Shown here one piece after another: positions 8,675 to 17,436 of a stretch of 64,000 nucleotides of DNA. The notes under the pieces are model-generated. The model was given only the letters and a program-made list of their open reading frames with translations. It was not told where the DNA came from and ran no database searches. The position numbers and the translations under genes were made by a program. The stretch comes from CAZWCX01 sp964632945 (GTDB lineage: Bacteria > Planctomycetota > MHYJ01 > WSZJ01 > CAZWCX01). The stretch covers positions 1 to 64,000 of the forward strand of contig CAZWCX010000001.1 of assembly GCA_964632945.1 (NCBI GenBank), read 5' to 3'. How positions within the stretch are numbered: the first letter of the stretch is position 1; each line of letters opens with the position of its first letter.

Positions 8675-8711
8675 GCGGGGAACCAAGGGGTCAGGCCCTT
8701 TGGTTCCCCGC
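8675..8711 (+). terminator. Hairpin terminator candidate after small secreted protein copy 2
   Basis: A stem of about 15 bp, GCGGGGAACCAAGGG against CCCTTTGGTTCCCCGC with one bulged T, and a short loop containing GTCAGG. It begins 57 nt after the stop, the same distance as the hairpin behind copy 1. No T-run follows. Confidence 0.5.
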
Positions 8712-8756
8712 GGTCATTCCCGACGTCAACCCTCCCGACCGACTGAGGTGGCCAGA

Positions 8757-9509
8757 ATGACGCGATTCCGCATCCCCGCGGCGGTCCTCGCGGGGGTATT
8801 CCTCTGCACGTCCTCCCTCCTGCTCCTCGCCCAGGACAACCCCAAGGGCGGCACCCCGAAGGCGCCCCCGCGCAAGGACAAGCCGGAGATCGATTGGTCT
8901 CTGTTCGCCGTCAAGCTGAAGGGGAACAAGTTCGCCTTCCACCTGCAGGATCTGAACGGAAAGCCGCACAGTTCGCGAGAGTTCTTCGGTAATCCTCTCA
9001 TCGTCTGCGTGGACTCCGCTCTCGGCGACGTGCCGGGAAATACCGATGCATTTCGCAGCCTGGAAAAGTTGGTCAAGAGGAATGCCAGTACCGGCGTGAA
9101 GATGCTCTGCATCTTCCTCTCGACCCCGGAACTGGACAACGCCCAGATCAAGCGGTTGAAAGACTATGTCAAGAACGAGCGTCTCGAGAGTATTCTCACC
9201 CTGACCGGGTACGAACAGGTCAACAAGCAGTTCTCGGAAGCCCCGCCCGCCTGGCCGGTCTTTATTTTCCTGAATCGGGATGGTTCGGTAGAATCCACGA
9301 ACTACGGCTGGGCCAAGGGCGACGAGGGCGAGGAGGGCGGGGCCGGCGAAGGCCTCATGACCCAGAGGGTGAAGGGACTGATCGCCGCGATGGCGGCCAA
9401 GCCGAAACCCAGGGGGGAGGCGCCGGAGCCCCCGCCGTTTGAAGAAGTCAAACCGCTGGAGGGGAAAAAGGAGCCCGACCGGCAGGCGCCGACGGGCAGC
9501 CCGGAGTAG
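8757..9509 (+). CDS. Exported thioredoxin-fold-like protein lacking the CxxC motif
   Basis: 250 residues with a signal peptide (about 1-26, ending L-L-L-A-Q). The middle follows a thioredoxin/AhpC-TSA pattern: F-H-L-Q-D-L-N-G-K-P, then N-P-L-I-V-C-V-D-S, and late W-P-V-F-I-F-L-N-R-D-G. No resolving cysteine pair is present at the usual active-site position, so redox catalysis is doubtful. The C-terminal 45 residues are low-complexity, Pro/Glu/Lys-rich. The start is supported by GAGGTG at 6 nt. It lies 69 nt upstream of the first pseudopilin cassette and may be co-transcribed with it. Confidence 0.75.
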   Translation: MTRFRIPAAVLAGVFLCTSSLLLLAQDNPKGGTPKAPPRKDKPEIDWSLFAVKLKGNKFAFHLQDLNGKPHSSREFFGNPLIVCVDSALGDVPGNTDAFRSLEKLVKRNASTGVKMLCIFLSTPELDNAQIKRLKDYVKNERLESILTLTGYEQVNKQFSEAPPAWPVFIFLNRDGSVESTNYGWAKGDEGEEGGAGEGLMTQRVKGLIAAMAAKPKPRGEAPEPPPFEEVKPLEGKKEPDRQAPTGSPE

Positions 9510-9578
9510 ACGATTGGATGACCGCCGCGCACGGAGGTTCCGGGCGCGGCGGCGAACCTGCATCATGGGGGGACTTCC

Positions 9579-12500
9579 ATGCTCACGAAGCCGCGCAATC
9601 GAGAGTCCAGCCGCAGGAAGGCGATGGTCCTGATCATCGTCCTGCCGCTCCTCTCGCTCCTGGCCATCCTCGGCTCGGCCTTCGTCGCACTGGCGCATCT
9701 GGAACTCCAGACCGCGGCCAGCTACGTGGATCGCGTGCGGGCCCGCGCCATGGCCGTTTCGGGCGTGGAGTATGCCATCGCCCGCCTGAAGGCGCAGGCG
9801 ATGCGGCAGGCGCATGACAGTCCGGTGTGGGATGCCCCCGGCGGTCTCAACCAGTGGGTGTTCCGCAACACGGCCAATTCGGCGGTCGGCGCCGGCACTC
9901 CCCTCGTCGACCCGGCGACCGGAGTCACGCACAATAATCCGAGCTACCTGGCCGGCACCACCGGCTACGGCCATACCTACAGCGGCCGCGTGGGCGGCAG
10001 CTACGTCGCCGATGGCGACTACTTCGTCCTGAAGATCATCGATTGCGCCTCGAAGCTCAACATCAACTCCCCGCACCAGACGAACGGCGCGCAGCCGAAC
10101 TTCGCGGCGATGATGGATACCCTGATCCAGGAAATCAAGAACGACTACCCCGCCGCCGCCGCCGGGCCCGCGGCCTTTCCGGCCACGCTCACCGGCGCCA
10201 ACATCCTGACCCTGCGAACCAATCTCGGCGGCCGATTCGCGGCCATCGGTGAACTCGCCTCCCCCCCGGTCAGCCTGAACGAAAACGCGATGACGCTGTT
10301 CGCCGACTTCGTCACGGCCACGGGCTGGGTCGATGACGACGTGGTGGAGCCGAATCCGGCCGCGCCCTTCCCGCCCGGCGACAACAACGTGAACCTCACC
10401 TCCCGGACGCGCACGACCACCGCGGCCTACCCGGGGCGTTTTCCGGTCAATCTGAATACCGCCCCGCGCCCCGTCCTCGTCGCCGTGATGTCGGGGGTCG
10501 CCGGCAACCGCCTGCGCCCCCGGTCCTACATGCCGAGCGGTCAGTTCGTCCTCAGCGAGCCTTCGATCTTCATGGACAAGGAGGCGATTCCGGCCATCAC
10601 GACCGTCCAGGCCCGCAGTGTCGCCGACGCCATCATCGCCCAGCGCGAGGCCACGCCCTTCAAGTCGTGGACGGAGTTCGAGAATTTCATGGTCGGGCGC
10701 ATCGGGAATGCCGCCCAGGAGAAACTCCTGGTGGTCAATGCGGATCCCAACACCCGCACGGCGAAGTTCAACCCCAACCTCGGGGCGGCCACGCGCCACA
10801 ACACTCCGGCCTACAACCGGACCACGGTGCAGAGCAATAGCTACACGGCCGATGTCGACTTCATGATCGACAAGTTCGACCTCAACCCGGGGACGACCGA
10901 GTTCTGCTTCTCCTCGATGGGGTACTACGACATCGAGAGTATCGGTCGGGTGATGGGCCAGGACCGCTCCGGAACCATCCAGGTCTTCGCCCATGCGCGG
11001 ATCCTGGCCTCCGTCCGGGTCTATGACATCTGGCGCCACACCACTCAGCAGGAATTCTCAAGCAACCAGGTCACCCCCATCGCCAATCCCACGGTCTACA
11101 CCTATCCCGAGGCGCTCTGGGACACGGTTGCGGCCTCCGGATCCGGCAACATCGGGACCGGTGGAAGCTTCCTGGACGGCTCGCTCCAGTTGTCTCCCGA
11201 GTGGGAATCCTCCGCGGGCGCGACTTGGTACATCAACAACCGGCGCGCCATGAATCTGATCAATCCGGCGGTCCCCGGCGGCTATCTCGTACCCAACACC
11301 GTGGCGACGGGACCGGCCGTGCCGACACCCCATAAGTACGAGTCCTACGGCGACGCCGCCACCGGCCCGAAGTCCGGAACCGGCGCGTCCCCCACCGCCG
11401 CCGATTCGCTGTGGAAGGGAGCCGACCTTGCGAACGACGGAATCCTCTGCTGGAGTCGCGGCAACGGCGCCACGATCAACGGACAGGGTGGAGCCCAGGG
11501 AGAGCATCTGATCTACGACCCGTACCAGGTCCTCGGCACCCTGCCCTCGGATCCCACGACCGTCACCGGCACGCTGGAGTTCTGGATCAAGCCGGCTTCG
11601 ACGCACGGTTCCAACGAGGTCTACCTCGCCATGGTGACCGCGACGACCTCCGACAATCGCCAGGGTCTCGCCTGGCGTTTGGAACGGTACGGGACGCGCT
11701 TGTACAGCATCCGCAGCTATTGGTTCTTCGTCCCGGGCGGAAAGAGTGACGTGTACTGGAACGACCGCGCACCGTATCCCGATGACTGGCAGACGGACAA
11801 CCACACCGGAATGGCGGTATCCGACTGCATCGGGTACACCTACTACCAGCAGTCGATCGACATCTCCAGCTGGCGCGCCGGGGAGTGGCATAAGATCCAG
11901 CATGTCTGGCCGCACACCACCGCCGCGGTAGGCGCCCACGGCATTGTCAGCCACATGACCACCGTGGACAACGTCCCGATGGGCACCGACATCCCCTGGG
12001 TCCGCGACAAGGACCATCCGAACATCGAAGCGCGTACCGACAGCGGGACCATCGTCGGCGACCCGGGCTGGGAGTCCATGACCACCATCACCTACAGCCT
12101 CACCCGGTCCACCAACAACTCGAACATCATGCACCTGCAGTCCCTGGACAACTGGGACCGGCTGTACCTGGGCGGCTACCTGTATACCAAGGGGTCCAAG
12201 CGCCTGTATCAGATCGATGCCGACCTGCAAAACACCTCGAACCGGTTCACCAACGCCACGATTGACGAGGTCCGGTACTTCCGCAATAATACGGCTCCGG
12301 GCACGAGCTGGAATCGCTACTCGGCCGCCGGCGGCACCTTCGAGGGGAAGATGCCCGGGATGCCCGGAGGCGGCGTGCTCGGCACGGTCAGCTATTCGGT
12401 GCGCTACCCGACACGATGGAACGGCGCCAACCAAGCGGAGGGGACCGTCACCCTCAGCTACTCGACCGATGTCGCCCCAGCCTGGGTTCCAGGCTCCGGG

Positions 12501-12701
12501 ACGAAGTACGGAGAGGGCTCCGCGATCTACGCGGCTTCGCCGGCCAATCGAAAGACCGGCGCGGGACCGCTCGAATTCCGGTACCAGTTGACCTTCACTC
12601 CAGCCGGCACTCCCACGGTCCTGTCGCCCGTGGTCGACGACGTCACCGTCACGCTGGTACGACCGCAGGTGATCACGTGGGTGGAATCGGCGGAATTCTG
12701 A
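9579..12701 (+). CDS. Giant GspK-like pseudopilin with LamG-like domain (cassette copy A)
   Basis: 1040 residues. A basic N-terminus leads into one hydrophobic helix (about 16-40) and then A-V-S-G-V-E-Y-A-I-A-R-L, the layout of GspK/PilX minor pseudopilins. A GspK-type segment follows: V-N-L-N-T-A-P-R-P-V-L, with a helix-hairpin-helix-like stretch (A-D-A-I-I-A-Q-R-E ... F-K-S-W-T-E-F). The C-terminal half has a LamG/concanavalin-like pattern (G-T-L-E-F-W-I-K-P; A-T-I-D-E-V-R-Y-F-R). GspK caps type II secretion pseudopili, but ordinary GspK is about 300 residues and no other T2SS gene is here. It is the first gene of a cassette mirrored at 22082-15911. The ATG is preceded by GGGGGGA. Confidence 0.85.
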   Translation: MLTKPRNRESSRRKAMVLIIVLPLLSLLAILGSAFVALAHLELQTAASYVDRVRARAMAVSGVEYAIARLKAQAMRQAHDSPVWDAPGGLNQWVFRNTANSAVGAGTPLVDPATGVTHNNPSYLAGTTGYGHTYSGRVGGSYVADGDYFVLKIIDCASKLNINSPHQTNGAQPNFAAMMDTLIQEIKNDYPAAAAGPAAFPATLTGANILTLRTNLGGRFAAIGELASPPVSLNENAMTLFADFVTATGWVDDDVVEPNPAAPFPPGDNNVNLTSRTRTTTAAYPGRFPVNLNTAPRPVLVAVMSGVAGNRLRPRSYMPSGQFVLSEPSIFMDKEAIPAITTVQARSVADAIIAQREATPFKSWTEFENFMVGRIGNAAQEKLLVVNADPNTRTAKFNPNLGAATRHNTPAYNRTTVQSNSYTADVDFMIDKFDLNPGTTEFCFSSMGYYDIESIGRVMGQDRSGTIQVFAHARILASVRVYDIWRHTTQQEFSSNQVTPIANPTVYTYPEALWDTVAASGSGNIGTGGSFLDGSLQLSPEWESSAGATWYINNRRAMNLINPAVPGGYLVPNTVATGPAVPTPHKYESYGDAATGPKSGTGASPTAADSLWKGADLANDGILCWSRGNGATINGQGGAQGEHLIYDPYQVLGTLPSDPTTVTGTLEFWIKPASTHGSNEVYLAMVTATTSDNRQGLAWRLERYGTRLYSIRSYWFFVPGGKSDVYWNDRAPYPDDWQTDNHTGMAVSDCIGYTYYQQSIDISSWRAGEWHKIQHVWPHTTAAVGAHGIVSHMTTVDNVPMGTDIPWVRDKDHPNIEARTDSGTIVGDPGWESMTTITYSLTRSTNNSNIMHLQSLDNWDRLYLGGYLYTKGSKRLYQIDADLQNTSNRFTNATIDEVRYFRNNTAPGTSWNRYSAAGGTFEGKMPGMPGGGVLGTVSYSVRYPTRWNGANQAEGTVTLSYSTDVAPAWVPGSGTKYGEGSAIYAASPANRKTGAGPLEFRYQLTFTPAGTPTVLSPVVDDVTVTLVRPQVITWVESAEF

Positions 12702-12739
12702 TCCACTCCAACCGGTTTGCTGCTCATGTCGAGTTTCGG

Positions 12740-12762
12740 GGGCCGGGCAGGAAGCCCGGCCC
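12740..12762 (+). terminator. Hairpin between pseudopilin A and the next gene
   Basis: A 9-bp perfect stem GGGCCGGGC / GCCCGGCCC with loop AGGAA, 38 nt after the stop, followed by TTCGTCC. It may be a partial terminator or a processing/stabilising element, since the two downstream genes appear to belong to the same cassette. Confidence 0.45.
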
Positions 12763-12820
12763 TTCGTCCGTCCCGACAGCCGCTGAGGCGCCGTCGACGC
12801 GTCGGTAAGGAGCCCCTCCC

Positions 12821-14284
12821 ATGCCCCGGAAGTCCTCCGACCTCCTGTGGACGGCGACCCTCGCCGTCGCCCTGATCCTTTGCCTGACCGGCACGGCCCC
12901 CGGGATCGCCCAGGAGGGCGATCCCGAGGTCAAGATCGAGATCGAACTCGGAACCCCCGAATGGGATGGCGTGAAACGCGTCCTGACGCTTCATGGCCGG
13001 ACCAATCTGCCGGAAAAGACGGTGCTCACCTGCCAGATCAAGCTCGCCGGCGTGGCCGGGCCGCGCAGCCAGACGCTGGTCGAGAAGGGCGGCAAAATCT
13101 CGTTCGCCTTCCCCCCGCTCAACAAGAAACAGGTAATCATCTCGGCCGTCTACCAGTTCGAGGTCACCTGCAATCCGGCCGACCAGCCGGAGAAGCTCCG
13201 GGCGGAACTGGAAAAGCTCGGCCCCGCCACCGCGGTGGCCGAGGCCCCGGTCGGCGAGCCCGTGGAGCAGACGCAGTTCCGCGAAAAGGTCCTGACCAAC
13301 CTGAAAACCATCTTTACGACCCTCCGCCAGCTCTTCATGACCACGGAGACCCACGCGTCCTTTACGACCGCACGGATCTTCAACGCCCGCCGCAAGGCCG
13401 GCGGAAACATCCCGGAAAGCGAGGCGCGCCGGATCATCGAAGGCTGGGAGCGCTACTCCGAGCAGCACTTCGAAGAGAACATGCGCGGCATCTGGCTCAC
13501 TTTCCATGAACACAAGGAAACCACGTTCATCTCTCCGTACGCCGACGCCGAGCGGGACATCGAGAAGCTCCTGGATCACACGCGCCGCTGGTACGCGGTC
13601 TCCTGGGTGGGCATCGCCAATATGGTCGAGATGGAGGTCCCCAAGGCCATCAAGGAAGAGTCCTCCTTCCCGAAGAAGGTCCTTCTCCCCGAGATCGCGC
13701 ACGCGTCCGAGCGCGTCTCCAAGGCGCTGGGCGTCACCCACGAGGATTGGGTCCAGATCAACGCGTTCCGTCCCGAGGAGGGCGTCACCAAGGGCCTCCA
13801 CTACATGAGCAAGTCCTCCAAGTTCGAGATCTCGCTGCCGAACGAGGAGTGGGAGTTCAATACGGACCTGGTGCACCCGCAGATCCGGATCCGCCTCACC
13901 CACAAGGACGACAGCAAGAAGAACTGGGGGGTCGTGGCGGTCGAGTTGCGGGACTATCCCGAGTGCGAAACGCCGCAGGATCTCGATACGGCCGTGGAGA
14001 TCGACGCATCCGAGCGCTGGCCGGGCTACAAGAAGGTCAAAGGCGGGGCCGTGAAAGTGCCGGATGACCAGATGGAGGACGGGAAGCGCCCCGGCTTCTA
14101 CCTGAACTTCGTGGCGACCGCGCAGGACAAGAAGGTCTTCCGCGTCGTCGACTATGCGCTCTACTGCCGCTGGTTCAAGCGCACCTATTCGGTGATCATG
14201 ATCGCCGATGAGGAGCACTACGAGCTCTTCGAAAAGGAATTCGAGAAGATCAAGCAGAGCTTCAAGGTGCTCGACAAGGAATAA
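12821..14284 (+). CDS. Exported protein of unknown family (cassette copy A)
   Basis: 487 residues with a signal peptide (about 1-30, ending P-G-I-A-Q). It has three visible parts. The first is a beta-rich N-terminal domain of about 100 residues (L-T-L-H-G-R-T-N-L). The second is a long, charged alpha-helical middle. The third is a C-terminal alpha/beta domain (S-K-F-E-I-S-L-P ... Y-C-R-W-F-K-R-T-Y-S-V) whose layout recalls PsbP/Mog1-type folds, a tentative impression only. It is homologous to the gene at 17437-18927 (shared E-R-W-P-G-Y-K-K/ F-E-R-W-P-G-F-K-K and the C-R-W-x-K-R-T-Y block). AAGGAG lies 8 nt upstream. It is 24 nt ahead of the PDZ gene, hence co-transcribed. Confidence 0.8.
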   Translation: MPRKSSDLLWTATLAVALILCLTGTAPGIAQEGDPEVKIEIELGTPEWDGVKRVLTLHGRTNLPEKTVLTCQIKLAGVAGPRSQTLVEKGGKISFAFPPLNKKQVIISAVYQFEVTCNPADQPEKLRAELEKLGPATAVAEAPVGEPVEQTQFREKVLTNLKTIFTTLRQLFMTTETHASFTTARIFNARRKAGGNIPESEARRIIEGWERYSEQHFEENMRGIWLTFHEHKETTFISPYADAERDIEKLLDHTRRWYAVSWVGIANMVEMEVPKAIKEESSFPKKVLLPEIAHASERVSKALGVTHEDWVQINAFRPEEGVTKGLHYMSKSSKFEISLPNEEWEFNTDLVHPQIRIRLTHKDDSKKNWGVVAVELRDYPECETPQDLDTAVEIDASERWPGYKKVKGGAVKVPDDQMEDGKRPGFYLNFVATAQDKKVFRVVDYALYCRWFKRTYSVIMIADEEHYELFEKEFEKIKQSFKVLDKE

Positions 14285-14308
14285 CGGACCGCTGGATCGG
14301 AGAAGGTA

Positions 14309-15889
14309 ATGCAAAAGCAGGCATGGTGCGCCCTGGCCCTCTCCCTCGCGATGCTGGCGGGGCCCGGGTGCGGCGAACAGGTCACCCCCACCCCGACCCC
14401 GGGACCTGCCAACAACGCCCCCCCGGCCAATGTCGCCAGGGGGAACGAGCATCCCACTCCGCCGCAGAAGCCCGCCTCCCCCTACGTCTATGCCTGGATC
14501 GGCGGCGGGTTCGCCGACATCGATGCCGAAGATGTCCTGCGCCTTGGACTCAAAGACCCGAAGGGAGCGATCGTTGCCCACGTGTCCGCAGGCGGACCGG
14601 CGGACAAGGGCGGCCTGAAGGTCGACGACGTGGTGGTGTCCGCCGACGGCGGCGCCATCGCCGACATGAAGACGCTGCACGACAAGATCAAGTCCACGGC
14701 GCCGGGAACGTCGATTCGCCTGTCCGTGCTCCGCGGCGGCAACCGCGTGGAGGTCACGGTGCAGCTCGGCGAGCGGTCCGTGCCCAAGATCGTTCGCGAG
14801 CTGCAGGCGAGTGCGGGCAAGTACCTGGCCGCCCAGCAGCGCCCGGACGGCTCCTGGCCGAACGCGGCGCGGGAATTGATCAAGATCGAAGGGGTCCCCT
14901 CGATCTCCTACACCGGGCTCTGCCTGAATGCCCTCGCCGGACTTCCCCCGGACCTGCGCGCCGAGCACAAGGCCAGCATCGACAAAGCGGCGGCGTACGT
15001 TTCCAGTCACCTCGACAAGGACGGAGGTCTCCACGATCCCGAGGAGAACAGCAGCGTCGTCTACCGCACCTTCGCCACCGCGTTTGCGCTCCGCGGACTC
15101 GCCCTGCTGGATCGCGAGGCGCACAAGGATGCCATCGCCAAGATGACCGAATTCCTCGTTACGCGCCAGGTGGACGAACCCGAGGGTTTCCAGTCCGGGG
15201 AGTGGGCCTATGGCGGCTGGCCGTACTACGAGAACATGCGCTCCTTCGCCTTCCGTACGGACATCGTGGCCGTCGCCGTCGCTCTCCGAGGCCTGTCGGA
15301 GGCCCGACTCGAGGCCTCACACCCCACCTTGACCAAAGCGCGAATCTTCCTCGAGCGCTGCCAGAACTACCAGCCGGATGCCAGCCTGCGAGGTCCCGAA
15401 CACGACGGCGGGTTCTTCTTCAATCCGCGCTCGAGCAAGGCCGGCGAGGAGAGCAACGCCACGAACCAGGTCTATTTTCGCTCGTACGGCAGCACGACCA
15501 GCGACGGACTCTCGGGTCTCCTTCACGCCGGGGCGAATCTCAAGGATCCCCGCGTGGAGGCCGCGTTCCGCTGGCTGCAGGCGCACTTCTCCGTGAGGGA
15601 GAACCCCGGATTCCGTCCGGAGGCGCCGGTCCGGTTCCAGGACGGCATCTATTTCTACTACCTCTACGGGATGACCGATGCCCTGTCCGCGCTCGGCCAG
15701 GAGACGCTCTCCGCGCCGGACGGGCGGACGATCCACTGGGTCATCGACCTGGCGTTGCACCTGCAGAAGATCCAGCGCGAGAACGGCAGCTGGATCAATT
15801 CGCTCAACATCATGGCCGAGGACGATCCCATCGTCGCGACGGGGCTCGCGCTGCAGTCGCTCAACGCCGCATCCCGCTTCCTGAAGTAG
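14309..15889 (+). CDS. PDZ plus squalene-cyclase-like alpha/alpha-toroid protein, probable lipoprotein (cassette copy A)
   Basis: 526 residues. The N-terminal signal ends at Cys 21 (L-A-G-P-G-C), a loose lipobox, so it may be a lipoprotein. A Pro-rich linker leads to a PDZ domain (about 62-156: G-G-P-A-D-K-G-G-L-K-V-D-D-V-V). Residues about 165-526 carry prenyltransferase/squalene-oxidase type repeats (Q-Q-R-P-D-G-S-W, D-G-G-F-F-F-N-P-R, E-N-G-S-W). I see no D-x-D-D catalytic motif at the expected place, so cyclase activity is unlikely; a binding or scaffolding role outside the cytoplasm is more plausible. GGAGAAGG precedes the ATG. Its paralogue at 15911-17377 converges on it with 21 nt between stops. 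Confidence 0.85.
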   Translation: MQKQAWCALALSLAMLAGPGCGEQVTPTPTPGPANNAPPANVARGNEHPTPPQKPASPYVYAWIGGGFADIDAEDVLRLGLKDPKGAIVAHVSAGGPADKGGLKVDDVVVSADGGAIADMKTLHDKIKSTAPGTSIRLSVLRGGNRVEVTVQLGERSVPKIVRELQASAGKYLAAQQRPDGSWPNAARELIKIEGVPSISYTGLCLNALAGLPPDLRAEHKASIDKAAAYVSSHLDKDGGLHDPEENSSVVYRTFATAFALRGLALLDREAHKDAIAKMTEFLVTRQVDEPEGFQSGEWAYGGWPYYENMRSFAFRTDIVAVAVALRGLSEARLEASHPTLTKARIFLERCQNYQPDASLRGPEHDGGFFFNPRSSKAGEESNATNQVYFRSYGSTTSDGLSGLLHAGANLKDPRVEAAFRWLQAHFSVRENPGFRPEAPVRFQDGIYFYYLYGMTDALSALGQETLSAPDGRTIHWVIDLALHLQKIQRENGSWINSLNIMAEDDPIVATGLALQSLNAASRFLK

Positions 15890-15910
15890 GCGGCGGAACG
15901 GGAACGCGGG

Positions 15911-17377
15911 TCACTTCACCCATCGCTGGGCGGCGGCGAGGGAGAGTAACGCCATGGGTGTGGCGACCAGCGGGTCGTTCTCCTCCATGATGTTCACCTC
16001 GTTCGCCCAGCTCCCGTCGGACCGCTGGAGGTTGCAGAGCCAGTCCGCCGCCTCGCGGGCCCAGTAGTGCACCGTACCGTCGGGACCGGTCACGGTCTCC
16101 TCCTGGAGGCAATCGAGCGCGCGCGTGAGCCCCCAGTAGTAGTAGAAGAAAATCCCCACCCAGTACGGAAGCGGCGCGCTCTGAACGAATCCGGGGTTCT
16201 CGCGCAACGTGTAATTCCTCGACAGCCAGGCCAGCGCCGATCGCACCGCCGGGTCCTCCTTCGGCGTCCCCGCAACCAGAAGTCCGCGCAAGCCGTCGCA
16301 GGTCGTGCTGCCGTAGGAGCGGAACCGCGTCTTGTTCCCGGGCAGGTGAACCTCGCCGGCCTTGCTGCTGCGCGGATTGAAGAAAAAGCCGCCGTCGTCC
16401 AGCGGCACCACAAGGTCCGCGCGCGGCTGGTAGTTCTGGCAGCGGGACAGGAACTCCCGGGCCCGCACCAGGGCGGGCGCATCCGGGCGGATTCCCGCCG
16501 CGCCAAGGGCATCCAGGACCGCCGCCGTGACCGAGGTGTCGCCGCGCACGTTGGTGCGGCGGAATTCGTCGTAGTAGTTCCAGGAACCGTAATACCAGTC
16601 GAACTCGCTCACCCCGTGCGGCTCCAGCAACTGGGAGGCCTCGAGGTACTTCACCCACCGGTCCACGACCGGGCGCCGCTTTTCCCCTCCGATCGCGACG
16701 GCCGCCTGAACGGCGAACGAGGTCGTATACGCCTGCCAGCGAACGACCTCGCTCGGATCCCCCACCCAGCCGGCCGGTGAGGTATACTTCTCCAGCGCAT
16801 CGAATGCCTTCTCGATCCGCTCCGCATGCGGCTTCCGAGCCTCCGGCGGGGCTGCGGCCGCGGCCAGGAGCGCCAGCGCGGTGTTGCGCGGACTCGCTTT
16901 GACGTATCCGTCGACCAGGTCCGGCGAGGCGGTATTCCAGGTGCCGTCTTCCCGCTGCTGCGCCATCAGCCACGCCAGCCCGCGCGAAAACGCCGCATCC
17001 AACGCGGGACGGATCTTCATGGCCCCCAGGACGACCTGCAGGTCCCGGGTCTCCTCGCCGCGCAGGATCGTCACCGTCACCACCGTGCCCGGGTCACGGT
17101 CCTTGATCCGCGTGAGGAAGCGGAACAAGTCGTTCACCGGCTCTCCGTCCAGTTGCACGATCAGGTCCTGCGGGGCGAGTCCCCCTTTTTCACCGGGGCC
17201 GGACGCCACCAACTCGCGAACGAGGATCCCCGAACGCCCTTCCTCTGGCTTGGCGAACCGGGCGCCCAGCCAGCCGGCGCTGTAGGGGTCCCGCGCCCCC
17301 GGAGGCTCGGCTCGAATCCCGCAAGCGCCGGGGATCGACAGGATCAAAACCAGCACGGGAAACGACCATCGCGGCAT
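15911..17377 (-). CDS. PDZ plus squalene-cyclase-like alpha/alpha-toroid protein (cassette copy B)
   Basis: 488 residues: a signal peptide (I-P-G-A-C-G-I-R-A), a PDZ domain (about 40-115: G-E-K-G-G-L-A-P-Q-D-L-I-V-Q-L-D-G) and a toroid domain (about 130-488). It shares long blocks with copy A: F-L-x-R-C-Q-N-Y-Q-P, G-G-F-F-F-N-P-R-S-S-K-A-G-E, S-Y-G-S-T-T-x-D-G-L, R-E-N-P-G-F, D-G-S-W-A-N-E-V-N-I-M. These blocks cluster on one region and probably mark a conserved ligand site. I chose ATG 17377 because GGAGG lies 6 nt upstream. The open frame extends further upstream, but only antiparallel to the neighbouring gene. It is the last gene of the minus-strand cassette. Confidence 0.85.
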   Translation of the reverse strand: MPRWSFPVLVLILSIPGACGIRAEPPGARDPYSAGWLGARFAKPEEGRSGILVRELVASGPGEKGGLAPQDLIVQLDGEPVNDLFRFLTRIKDRDPGTVVTVTILRGEETRDLQVVLGAMKIRPALDAAFSRGLAWLMAQQREDGTWNTASPDLVDGYVKASPRNTALALLAAAAAPPEARKPHAERIEKAFDALEKYTSPAGWVGDPSEVVRWQAYTTSFAVQAAVAIGGEKRRPVVDRWVKYLEASQLLEPHGVSEFDWYYGSWNYYDEFRRTNVRGDTSVTAAVLDALGAAGIRPDAPALVRAREFLSRCQNYQPRADLVVPLDDGGFFFNPRSSKAGEVHLPGNKTRFRSYGSTTCDGLRGLLVAGTPKEDPAVRSALAWLSRNYTLRENPGFVQSAPLPYWVGIFFYYYWGLTRALDCLQEETVTGPDGTVHYWAREAADWLCNLQRSDGSWANEVNIMEENDPLVATPMALLSLAAAQRWVK

Positions 17378-17436
17378 CGGAGGCCTCCAACGGGCGGCGG
17401 GTCTCCCCCGTACCGGGGGAGCGTTGCGACCATCGG

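Noticed and set aside
14309..17377. Squalene-hopene or terpene cyclase activity for the two PDZ-toroid proteins
   Set aside because: They carry signal peptides and PDZ domains, and I see no D-x-D-D motif at the catalytic position. Only the toroid fold is shared.
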